Position numbers and translations under genes: made by a program | Origin: Sweltsa coloradensis | Lineage: Eukaryota; Arthropoda; Insecta; Plecoptera; Chloroperlidae | NCBI GenBank assembly: GCA_024449915.1 | Contig: JAMZAV010000778.1 | Coordinates: 472,501-536,500 of the forward strand | DNA length: 64,000 nt | Direction: 5' to 3' | Shown here: positions 13,501 to 25,500 of the stretch, piece after piece | Position numbering within the stretch: the first letter of the stretch is position 1 | Layout of the letters: each line of letters begins with the position of its first letter | The notes under the pieces: generated by a model | The model's database searches: none | What the model was told of the DNA's origin: nothing | The model's input: the letters and a program-made list of their open reading frames with translations, nothing else

Positions 13501-16500
13501 ACGGCTATGTGTATTGACAAATGTGGTAGAAGCTTTCTAAAATCTGGAAACACATATTGCTACATATCTGTCCTCGGATTAAAAGTACCCCGTCGTTTTC
13601 TATTTGTTACGCTTGCATTTATAATCCAACCAATCACAAACAAGTCTATAAGCCTAATGAACTAACAGATCGGTCTGAAACCCATATTGAATTACATTTC
13701 ATCAACAGGATTACTCTCTGTGGTTATAGCAGGTGGAATATAACAGTATGTTTAGCCCCACTGATTAAAATAATAAGCCGTACTCGTATTGTTGAGTACA
13801 CGACCGAGGCTATACAGGCCAACGCACTCGGGTATAATCCCGCATAACCGAATTTTAAGCGTTAGCTTATAAAATTCGAAATTAAACACTGACTGAAGTT
13901 TTAAAAGGCTTATGTACAGAGTTTATACATAAGCCTTTTGTCAATACATTTTTGCAATACTAATTTTTGAGTAAGTTACTCGGAACCTCCACAAAGAGAT
14001 TTAAATGCGAGATAAAATTGTATTGTGTTCTTCTTTAACAATCAACTGATTGCTTCACTCCCTGTTTTGCGAGAACGTTTTTAAAACAACTGAAGAAGAT
14101 TGAAATATGGACGTAAAAAAGTGAATTCCACACAGATTGCTAACTAAACTAGAAATGTAAAGCTTGTTCTTGCCGGATGAAAGTGTTTTGAAGTTGTTTA
14201 CCGAATTTATCACATACTTTACGATTAAGCACCTGTACGTGATGGAACATTCGTTAATCACGGCTATCGATAGACAACTTATAGTATTGTACATTGTAAT
14301 GTATATGTATACACCGTTGCTTGCAAAACTGTAATTCGGGAGGTCCCGGGTTCAAATCCCGTCTAGTCCCGCAATCCTGACTGAAGATTTTCCGAGGTTT
14401 TCCTTAGTTGTTAATGCGAATGCTAGGGATTGAATCCTCCAGCTTTTGGGCATCCCTTCACAAGTGTCCTATCCGCAATTACCTAGTAAGACACATGAAG
14501 AGGGGCATGAATTGCACCCTGGGCAGTCTTCCCATGCGAAAAATGTTAATTTACTCAGATAGTCAGCAGATCGATTCTGGATACTGGCAATTCGTGCAAA
14601 CGTTTCTTCAATGTTACTATGTTTAACATGAATGCTGGGATTGAGTCCACGAATAATTGCTATTAAATATTATTTCACAACTATTTAAACACCGAATGTG
14701 ATTAGTAGTACAGGACATGCGTCTTAGGCAAATTGCTGTTCGCTCGGCCGACTGACATCACAGGGGTTTAAAATTAAGAACATATGTCAAGAATGTGGAA
14801 ATATAGGGCTCTGGGTAACACATTACCAAATTTTGTTTTAAAATAATTTATAAAAAATAAATTAGTTTTCGCGACTTCTGATTTTGTTAAAAACTTCAAA
14901 ATTGACTATGTTCGTGATATTTTTCTATATGATTAAGACAAAATTTTGAAAATACATGACCGAATGGCTGTCCATGTATGCTTTATTGACAACTTTGCAA
15001 AGTTTCATATACGTCAGATGCATCTTGGCCGAGCGAATAGCTATTTGCTAACTGCTAAATGTGTCTAAAGGGTATGATGAAACTGAATAAATAATAATTG
15101 ATACCCTTGTTTCCAGGTGGAATGTGCTTCGCCTACAACTGCGACCTCTACTATCGGGAGTACTTCCCCGACTATGACCTTGGATGGTGGTTGTTCGCGG
15201 TGACCATCGTTATCGGCTCCATCGGCGTCGTCGTCGGTGGCGTCGTCTCTGACATCTACGTGGCCAAGATGGGGATTCGAAGCCGAGTTGCTGTCCTCGC
15301 ACTTAGCCAGGTAAGGAGGCCTTTTCAATTTGCCGTCTCCAAAATAGGTGAAAATGATACCATAACCGTACAAATAGTCTACCATTTTTAATTAGTTAAT
15401 TGCTCCACAATTTTTATCTTTTTCCCCCCTCCCACACTCCACCATAACTCGAGAACGCTGCAAAATATTGCAGTTTGCAGACAGCTATGTGGTTTTCTGA
15501 GAATTATAGCTTGCACGATAAAAGATTATAATGTGATGGTAATTAAGTTTTTTATTTGATTTTACTATATTATAATATGTTTTCTTGCATTATATTGTTC
15601 TAAAAAAACACATAGCTGTATGCAAACATTTATTTTAGGTGCCGTTCTCGAGATATCACTAAAAACTGTAATTTCGTGTAATTTTAATATTGGTGATGAT
15701 ATACCACCTGTTGCGAGCTCGCTTGGCTCGCGGTATGAAATATTCTAAGAGTGGGGGAGGTACATTTTACCTAGCTGGACTTCTTAGCAAATGGACCTGA
15801 GTTCGAGTCTCTTGCCTAGCAATTACGAGCGCCTAGGACGGATCTAACTAGGGATCAAGGTAAGTACGGGATGTAATGGTATTCTCTATGGACTTAGTAC
15901 TTGAATGTAGCTAGCGTCGTGACGCCTGAGGGGCTACCACGTCAGGGGTACAGACATAGCGTCTCTGAACTAACGGCGTCTCGAAGTTCAAAGCGTCTGG
16001 AAGTTCAAAGCGTCTGGAAGTTCAAAGCGTCTGGAAGTTCAAAGCGTCTGGATGTTCAAAGCGTCTCGAAGTTCAAAGCGTCTCGAAGTTCTTAGGATAG
16101 GTGTTGGTAGGAGGTTTTGCAAAATATCAAGAATTGATGTAGGTTTAACTTAGGACTTATATTGTACATAATCTTTACAGGACATGGAGTTAGACATGAG
16201 TAGTGTCGCAGGAATATCCGAACCACAACTACTGACTTCCACCCTAAACAGGGCTGCTTTTATACCCAACAGCTCCTCCAGCCAGCCAACCAGACCACGA
16301 GTTTCAAGCACGTGACACCCCCGAGGAGGGGGTGCGACGCAGTCAGTTTGGCGGGACAGAGAAGCTGTGGAAAATTACCACTACACACAAAGACATACAA
16401 TGGAATATAAGAATAAAAATGTCATTCTTGCTTATGGCTTATAATTATGATTGTTCTTTGTATTGTCTGTATAGTGTGGTCACTGGGTTTCGTTTTCGCG

Positions 16501-19500
16501 CGGGATTTCGCCCCCAGTGACCACTACGCACGCATGCAAATAATAATATTCACTTTGAAAATTGTATTATACAATTACCGGTACGTATTAACGTGCGCGT
16601 GAAGTGGGGTAGCAACATACTCCCACCTCTAAAATGAGATACGCTCATTTTTGATTACTTTATCACACGGTACGCGCACTCGTATATCCACGCACCTTCC
16701 GGGTAGACTCGGCAGGGGGTTGAACGGGCTCGAACCGGGGGGGGGGGATGCCCTTACTAAAAATATTCATCACCAATTGATAACCATTTAGCAACCAAGG
16801 TTTACATAACCTTTTAGTAACCTTTTAATAACCATTTGTAAACCAATGTTTCAAAATATGACCAAATGGTTATCAATTGATAACCATTTGTAAACCACTG
16901 CTCAGTAAGTTTGTAAACCAATTAATAACCATTTGATAACCAACTAATAACCATTTGATAACCAACTGTAAACCAATTGATAACCATGGTTTATATATAA
17001 TAACCATTTGATAACCAACTGTAAACCAATTGATAACCAGCGGTAAGGAACACCAGCGCGATCTAGTAGTCACTCAAATAACCAAAAAGATGAAATCAAA
17101 TTTCCTAAAAATAAGTACTTTCAACGACTTGAGGACTTCAATTTACACATGTACATACTAAGTAACAGATACACATTAGATGGAAGAAGTTTGAGATGGT
17201 TAAATTTTAATGGTATCTATCGGACTCGATCCCTGGACTCCTTCCTCCATAGCTCGACGCTCTCTCCAAGTGGCCACGGAACCTATGTCAGTGTAAGCGC
17301 GCAGGCTAGCTCATAAGGTATAGGGCCACGCGCTTGTATCGTATACTGCAGAATGCAGAAAAACAAAACCTTTTCTGTATAATGGTACAATGAGTTTGTT
17401 TACTTGAAATCTGCTTTTCTTATTTGTGAATTGTGACCTCTTCTCAAACTAATATTGTGTTGTAGCAAGAATGAAGAGCTAGCTTTCCATGTTTTATGGA
17501 ATGATCTTGACAGTGTCTAAGACATTGCTTTTGAGGAAAATCTTCACCATTATGTAATTAAATATTAGAAAAGAGTTTTTAAGGCTATTGTAACACCTCT
17601 GGGCGATAATTTGAAAGTCGAAGAAACATGTCTGAAAAGTTTGCTGAATGAAAGAAGGCCTTTAAAATAACAGAAAAAAATTGAGAATTTTTTCGGCGGG
17701 ACATAACCTCACTATTGGAAATTATATTTAGATTTTGGGACAATAGTGTACACAACAAATCTAGTTCAAAATTGAATTTGAGAATCGGTTTTCTGGACAT
17801 AGTTTCTAAACATCTTTAGCTATAACTTAAGCTATAGCTAAAATAGTTTTCTGAAAATAACAGTTGTGGTGTACGATTTTTTTTGTCAAACGGTACAAAA
17901 CTGGAAAAAAACTCGTATTTGTACCGTTTGACAAAAAAATCGTACACTAACTGTTATTTTCAGAAAACTATTTAGCTATAGTCAAGGTGTTTAGAAACTC
18001 TGTCCAAAAAACCGATTCTCAAAATTTAATTTTGAACTAAATTTGTAGTGTACACACTCAAAAAACTGTTTGGTTTGGAATAACCCATATTTGGTTATGT
18101 GAACCAAATAATATGGTAAACTATTAGCCTGCTATATTATGGTTATTGTAAACCAAATAATTTAGTTAATCTTTTACTAGTTGAAACAACAAATACAAGT
18201 TATCCCTGTCACCATATTATTTTAGTATGCAAAACCAATATTTGGTTGGAATAACTATTTCGTGTAGTTGTTTTGACTATACAAATTGGTTACAGAGCCG
18301 TCACTTTAATTTTTTTAACCCATAAAGTAGGTTGATATAACTAAATATATAGTTGTCGGTGACCTCCTCATCTCCCCCCCACCACTCATTTTGCGGCAAA
18401 TAATATAAAAATGAATAAATGTAACGAATTTAATTAATCTACATACGAAGGAGAATGTTCCTGCATGAATGACTTTTACCATTCATGATGTCGCACCTGG
18501 AATAGCAATGTACATTAGAAAGCGAGTTGTTAAAATCCTGCGCCCACCGAGCCTCGAACCTGGACAGAGAAAAAACATGTAGTTAGGAAGCCATGACCTT
18601 AACCACTACTCTACGAGCATCGCTGGGAAATGAATGCGATTTGCCAGTATTGAGCAGCTTTTTGTAGTTACCACTAAAATAGCGTTAATTCAACAATAAA
18701 TTTGGTTGTTCCAACCATAAAGTTTGTTAACTCAATAATATAGTTATCCTAACCTCTCTGTCATCAGCTATTTGTGGTCACCCAACTAAAATATAGTTAA
18801 TTCAACACTTATAAGATAACCAAATGCTTCAACCCATATTATTTTGGTTGTTCCAACCATACAGTTTTTTGAGTGCACTATTGTCTAAAAATCTAAATAT
18901 AATTATTTCCAGTAGTGAGGTTATGTCCCGCCCAAAAAAATTCACCTTTTTTCCCCTGTTATTTTAAAGGACTTCTTTCATTCAGCAAACTTTTCAGGCA
19001 TGTTTCTTCGACTTTCAAATTATCGGCCAGAGGTGGTACAATAGCCAAGCCTGCTTTCAGGACATAGGCCTACTCGTTTAATGATAACAAACAAAACCGA
19101 TAGCTCAATTGGAAGAGCATCGGTCATGTAAGCCGGAGGTTCTGGGTTCGAGCCCAGTCGGGGCCAATTTTTACGACTAGGAAAACGCTAAAGTCCCGCC
19201 GCGTTGATGGATGAGCTTTTTAAAGGTTTTAGTTTGCGTGGGATATCTTTACTTTTGCAAGTGCTTTGTTTTGCTGCCTACGCATCGAAGGTGAATGTTG
19301 TCAAGTTTCTTTTGTTTCTTGTCAATTGGTATTATTTACCGTAAAAAACTTGTATTAAAAGCTTTATTTCTATGGATTCTGGCTAAATTTTTCCACTTTT
19401 TCTTTCAAAAGTTACTACATAACCATAACCTTAATGTCCATGTATAATATGAACGTTGTAGCCCCACCCGTTTGGTCAGAATTGGCCCAAATGGCACAAA

Positions 19501-22500
19501 AATATCGCACAAAAAGTCAAAAAAACGTATATTAAAAGCTTTATTTCTCTCGATTCTGGCTAACTTTTTCAACTTTTTCTTTCAGAAAGCAATACATCAC
19601 CATTACCTTAATGTCCATGTGAAATATGAACGTTGTAGCCCCACCCGTTTGGTCAGAATTGGCCCAAATGGCACGAAAATATCGCACTAAAAATCGAAAA
19701 AAATCGTAAAAGTACGATATTCATGAGAAATATTTCTTCGATTGTACCCAAAAATGTAGCAAGTCTAAGTTCAGAGAAAACGAAGGTCGTGTCAAATTTT
19801 CATCAAGATCGCATATGCCGTTTGCCCGGTAGAGAGCGAACAAACAGACGGAAAAAAAAAAAAAAAAAAAAAAAAAAAACACCCGAGCTAAATTTTTTGG
19901 GGGGTCGGTGAAATTGAAGTCTTCGCTTCGCTCATCCAATAATTGCTATCATTAAACAAGTAAATTATTCTTATGAAATAAACTGTTTTAATAATGTTAT
20001 GCTGTGCTAGAAAATAATTAGACCTAGAGGTTTGTGTATTTTGACAAAAAATAATGACTTTCTAGCTTATGCCATTATTACACAGTGCAAAAGGCCTACA
20101 GCTTTTGTGTTTGTCTTTATTTTAAAATTTCATGCATTGCAGGTGACCATATAAATATATATTTTGTCAATTAACAACATATATTGATAGTAGGGCCTAT
20201 ATTGATAAGGCTTGTATATGTTCTTCATGTTATTGTAAACCAATTAATAACCATGGTTACCAATTGGTGACTAATATCCATGGTTTGTATTTGGTTATGT
20301 ATTGGTTATGAGATTCTCAGAAAAAAGTAATAACCAACTAATAACCATATGGTGACCATTTGGTTATTACTAGTTGAGGTTTACAAATGGTTATCAAATG
20401 GTTATTAAAAGATTTATAATAACCATGGTTGTCAATTGGTGATGTTCTGGTTTGCAATAGGTTATCAAATGGTTATTAAATGGTTTACAGTTGGTTATCA
20501 TCCATTTCACAAGCCTCTTTGGTGGTTATTAGTGGTTTACAAATGGTTATCAATTGGTTGTTATGGTTTACAAGAAGTTATTATTTGGTTATCAATTGGT
20601 GATGAGTATTTTTAGTAAGGGTGTAGACGCTCAGCCAAGAGGACGACCTCGCAGATCGGAACGGAGGGTCACCGCCAAGGGGTGGCGGTGACTGTGGTGA
20701 TCGGAAGACCACCCAGATGTCCACTGCGAAGCGCCCCTCGAATTGGAAGAGGCAAAATGGCAAGGCCTGACATGACATGGTCAGGCCGGAAATGCCAAGC
20801 CGTCTCGAAGTTCCTCCAAGTCTGCCACCACCGCTGCACCATAGATTGTTGATGCAGGGCTGGTAATTAGGTTTGAGGGAGGATCTGTTCATAGGATCGT
20901 AAATCAGGCATGTTTTTGAAGCGGTGATCAGAGGATTTGAAAGTGGAGTGGGAGTGTGAGGGTTTGGCGCCTAGTGTCTCATGGTTTTGTGCATCTGGTT
21001 TCGACCCCTCCCACCCTTCTAACGCCGTGACAGGCTTCGCTCTCATCCCTTGGACGTGGAGGTCGGCTGAGTTGTCAGGACACTCGCATCTTTCTGTCAG
21101 CTGAATGGTATTTGATAATGCTGGACTGATTTTTAGATCCAATATTCTTGGTATTTGAACCATCTTCAATAATGAAAACTCTTCCGCGGTCTTGCTTGTA
21201 TCTTCTGCGAATTGTCCTGTACTCTCCCACCTTCTTAACTCGAACTGCTCTGTTTTGCATACGTCATTGTAGTTATTGATGGGATTAGATTTAACAACAC
21301 TGTCACTTTTTGCGGGTAAACATTTATTGTCGACATAATGTAATGCGTTACGCGATTGTTTACCACCAGTCAATGTATCTAAGCGTTTGTGAGAATCATC
21401 AAAGCTATTTCTATCAATCAGTATTTTGGTGGTATTATCAGTGATGTTGTTATTGTCGTTAGGAAAGGGTTGTCCTATCCGCGACAAATCAACTTGAGAC
21501 CGGCCTTCGATCTCTCTTTGGACCGTCTTGAGAAAGGGGTAACTCGTGTTTTCTGCGCGTTCCTCCTTTTCTTCTCTGGTCGTTTTGTCTGCAATGCCTA
21601 TGACGTCAGGCGTCAATAGGTCTGGAAAAGTACAATCATGTACAAACATAGAGGTGACCAAGAGAGAGTCACTTGCTTTATGAACACTATCATCGACTAC
21701 TTTGCCTATCAGCGTCCAGCCGAGCTTGGTTTCTATGGCCACCGGACCAGACTGTAATTCTTGAATGTTTCCAGTGAATAGTTTGCCTGCGACGTCGGCG
21801 CCGATAAGTATCTCGATTTTCTTTGACTTGTGCCCATAATCATTTAGTTTTATGTTTTTTCTCTCTAACTCATTTATCCATGCACCTCTTGGAAACTTTG
21901 TGCGAAATCGCAGATTTCCGGGTTGTCGAGGGCTTTAAAGTTACATTTGTAATTGTTATCCGGATTGGCCAAGTAAACTACATATTCATTGTGTTTCTTA
22001 GGGAGCGTCACGTGACCACCGAATAACCCGTGTTTTAAAGACTCACACCCTTCTACTGGGTAACTCATCTCCCGAGCAATGTTTTTAGTGATGTATGATC
22101 TCTGAGATCCTGTATCTATTATTGCTCGGGTTAGTCTACTCTGTCCATTATGTCCTTCTATCTTAACTTGAACGGTTTGAAGGATGACGTTTTGAGTGAC
22201 GTTAATGTTAGCCAGTGATGTACTGTTGTCTTGTGTGATATTCTCAATCGTGTTTTCATCCGTTTTTTGGTTAGATTGGAATTTCACGCACATTATTGTT
22301 CTATGTTTTCTCTCACACAACATGCACTTAACGTTTGTTTTGCATGATTTCGCGGAATGACCTTGAATGAGACATGAGAAGCAAGCCCTTTTATCAGTGA
22401 CTACGGCCTGCCTCTCTTCAAGTGTCATACGCCTAGCTTTGTAACATTCGTGCGAGGGATGTTGTTTATCACAAAACAAGCACTGTTTGTGCGGCTGCCT

Positions 22501-25500
22501 ATAGCTATTATTCGAGTTCAATAGGTCAGCTGCGGTAGCAATATTAGGATTGCCTGCTTTGTGTGAGTTATCATGGGGAACGCGCGGTTCAAATGTGTAC
22601 TTTGCTAACTTAGCGCGTTCCTCGCTTGTAACTTCATGCTTTAAAAAATTCATCAACAATTGAAGGTTGTTTTCATGTTCATTTGTCTGAACATGAAGTT
22701 GTAAGAGGCTGCGTTGCCTCTCCCAAGCCTTTATTAGCTCTTCTGGTAAGCAACTTTCTACCATTGGGAAGAGAATGATTGAATATTGATTATTGACCAC
22801 GCCCAGTGTTTCTAGTGCGCGAAGTTGCGTATCAATTTTATCGTATAGTGGTGCTATATCCGACATACGTTTCTTGACATTGATCAGTTTTAGTAGTTCG
22901 CGGATATACACGTCAATAAGAACGTTTTCGTTCCCGTATCTTGTCTTAAGTGCTTCGATTGCCTTAGTGTAACTAGTCGCATTTACCGGATAACTGGAAA
23001 CTATTTCCTTGGGGCGCGATCCGTTTACCATGCACTGAGACAGATACTGAAGCTTGTCTTCAGGCGCAATTTCTTTATCCTCGTGGATTTTCTTGAATTG
23101 GCCCCAAAACGCAAGCCATTCTCTAACATTGCCACTGAATTTGTTTAACTCTAATTCCGGTAACCTGTATTTTTTCTGAGTATCGACCAGATTACTCGCA
23201 ATTGAGTTCGTGATAGTGGATGCTAGTTCTCCATTCTGTTTATTAATTTCCCATACGAGTTTTTCTTTAATAGTAATGAATTTCTCGCGGTATGATTCAA
23301 TTGTAGCATATTCGTCCTCTATTGCGTCCTCACCTATGGTACTGTCCTCTACCAACACCGAAACAATGCTTGAATCTATGCTTTCTAATCGGTTACCCTT
23401 ATCAGTGAACAAGTGTAGCAATTCCTGAGCTCTCTCGGGGAGAATAGGTTTAGCTAATTCCGCCATGATTAGTTGACACATTCTAGTGAATGATGCCCGA
23501 ACGGGTGTCCTCTGCCTCTTAAGGGTCTCCATTATAATTGCCAAAGACTGTAGTGAATCGGGTCCTGTCACGGTCGCCAAATGTTGCGAGCTCGCTTGGC
23601 TCGCGGTATGAAATATTCTAAGAGTGGGGGAGGTAGATTTTACCTAGCTGGACTTCTTAGCAAATGGACCTGAGTTCGAGTCTCTTGCCTAGCAATTACG
23701 AGCGCCTAGGACGGATCTAACTAGGGATCAAGGTAAGTACGGGATGTAATGGTATTCTCTATGGACTTAGTACTTGAATGTAGCTAGCGTCGTGACGCCT
23801 GAGGGGCTACCACGTCAGGGGTACAGACATAGCGTCTCTGAACTAACGGCGTCTCGAAGTTCAAAGCGTCTGGAAGTTCAAAGCGTCTGGAAGTTCAAAG
23901 CGTCTGGAAGTTCAAAGCGTCTGGAAGTTCAAAGCGTCTGGAAGTTCTTAGGATAGGTGTTGGTAGGAGGTTTTGCAAAATATCAAGAATTGATGTAGGT
24001 TTAACTTAGGACTTATATTGTACATAATCTTTACAGGACATGGAGTTAGACATGAGTAGTGTCGCAGGAATATCCGAACCACAACTACTGACTTCCACCC
24101 TAAACAGGGCTGCTTTTATACCCAACAGCTCCTCCAGCCAGCCAACCAGACCACGAGTTTCAAGCACGTGACACCCCCGAGGAGGGGGTGCGACGCAGTC
24201 AGTTTGGCGGGACAGAGAAGCTGTGGAAAATTACCACTACACACAAAGACATACAATGGAATATAAGAATAAAAATGTCATTCTTGCTTATAGCTTATAA
24301 TTATGATTGTTCTTTGTATTGTCTGTATAGTGTGGTCACTGGGTTTCGTTTTCGCGCGGGATTTCGCCCCCAGTGACCACTACGCACGCATGCAAATAAT
24401 AATATTCACTTAGAAAATAATTGTATTATACAATTACCGGTACGTATTAACGTGCGCGTGAAGTGGGGTAGCAACACCACCTACGACAGATGAAACACAT
24501 GTGCGAAGCGGCCTGTTTGTATCACTAATAGTTACGTGTAGGCCTACGCACTGTTGTCGTGTGCCCACCCAGCTCAATCATGCACCTTGCGTTCCAGCTG
24601 ATCGCTACGCCCTTCGCTTTCGGCAGCGTCTTCTGTGAACCAGTGGGCGCCATGATCACCCTTGGCATCTCCTACTTCTTTGGTAAGTCTTGTGGGCTGA
24701 GAAACATGGGAGGGGACTTGTTACTGTCACTTGTTTACATTGTACTTCATATTGATATGTTATTGTTGTTCACTGATAATTTCCATGTGAACGAAAGCTT
24801 AGTATTAGTTTAAAGCACAAGCTAGGGACGTGGGTTCGAATCCCGCTTAAGCTATAGATTTATCTTGTAAATTGTTGTCAGTTGAATTGATGAACCCAAA
24901 TTGCGAGAATATTTTTGTATGAGTTGCATTTTGATAAACAAGGAAAACGCTTTAAGTCCCGCCGCGTTGTTGGATGAGCGTAATTGGTGCATTGAGTAGC
25001 CAAGTGTTATGCGGATTTTCTGTTGTTCTGTGAAAAAATCATTACTAAGTTGAAGATTTTTTTTTAATTTATTTAAATTAAATTAAAAATAAACTTTAAT
25101 TTTTATTTTTTTTAATTAATCGTAATTTTAAAAAAGAAAAAAATCGTAAAATTTTGATTTTCATAAGAAATAATTATTCGATTGTGCTCAAATTTCACAC
25201 GAATATATTAATTCATAAAATTAAGGTTCTGTGAAAAAATCATTACGATCGGATAAAGCATGTTGATGCTGCAAAAGAAATTTAAAAAATCGAAAAAAGT
25301 CGTAAAATTGCGATTTTTTAAAGAAATTTATCTTTCGATAACGCTCAAATTTCACACGAATACATCAATTCATAAAATTAAGGTTCTGTGAAAAAATTAT
25401 CACAATCGGACAAAGCATGTAGGTGTTATAAATCGAAGAATTTTGTTAAAAATCGAAAAAAATCGTAAAATTGCGATTTTCATGAGAAATAATTTTCCGA

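Larger units (their letters stand above)
16751..20622. mobile_element. Long-TIR DNA element nested in BEL/Pao
   Basis: Ends CCCTTACTAAAAATATTC.. at 16751 and ..ATTTTTAGTAAGGG at 20622 are inverted repeats. Both arms (16751-17045 and about 20228-20622) consist of short variants of ATAACCATTTGGTTATCAAT-type units, so each arm is itself internally repetitive. No transposase was found. The interior is occupied by younger insertions: a TTAA foldback, a tRNA-Thr-like SINE and a HINE-like copy. Superfamily unknown. Confidence 0.82.
15709..24476 (-). mobile_element. BEL/Pao LTR retrotransposon, pol-deleted, antisense in intron 5
   Basis: Two near-identical LTRs (15709-16617 and 23582-24476) begin TGTTGC and end GCAACA. 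They are flanked by a perfect 5-bp target duplication CCACC (15704-15708 and 24477-24481), typical of BEL/Pao. The element reads on the minus strand: primer site, gag with zinc knuckles, a retropepsin-like DTGS motif, then a short pol remnant. A canonical RT YxDD core, RNase H and integrase are absent. Between the coding remnant and the 3' LTR lies a 3.9-kb nested TIR element. LTR similarity (about five substitutions seen by eye plus one repeat unit) suggests a recent insertion, so it probably moved using enzymes of a relative. Confidence 0.9.
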
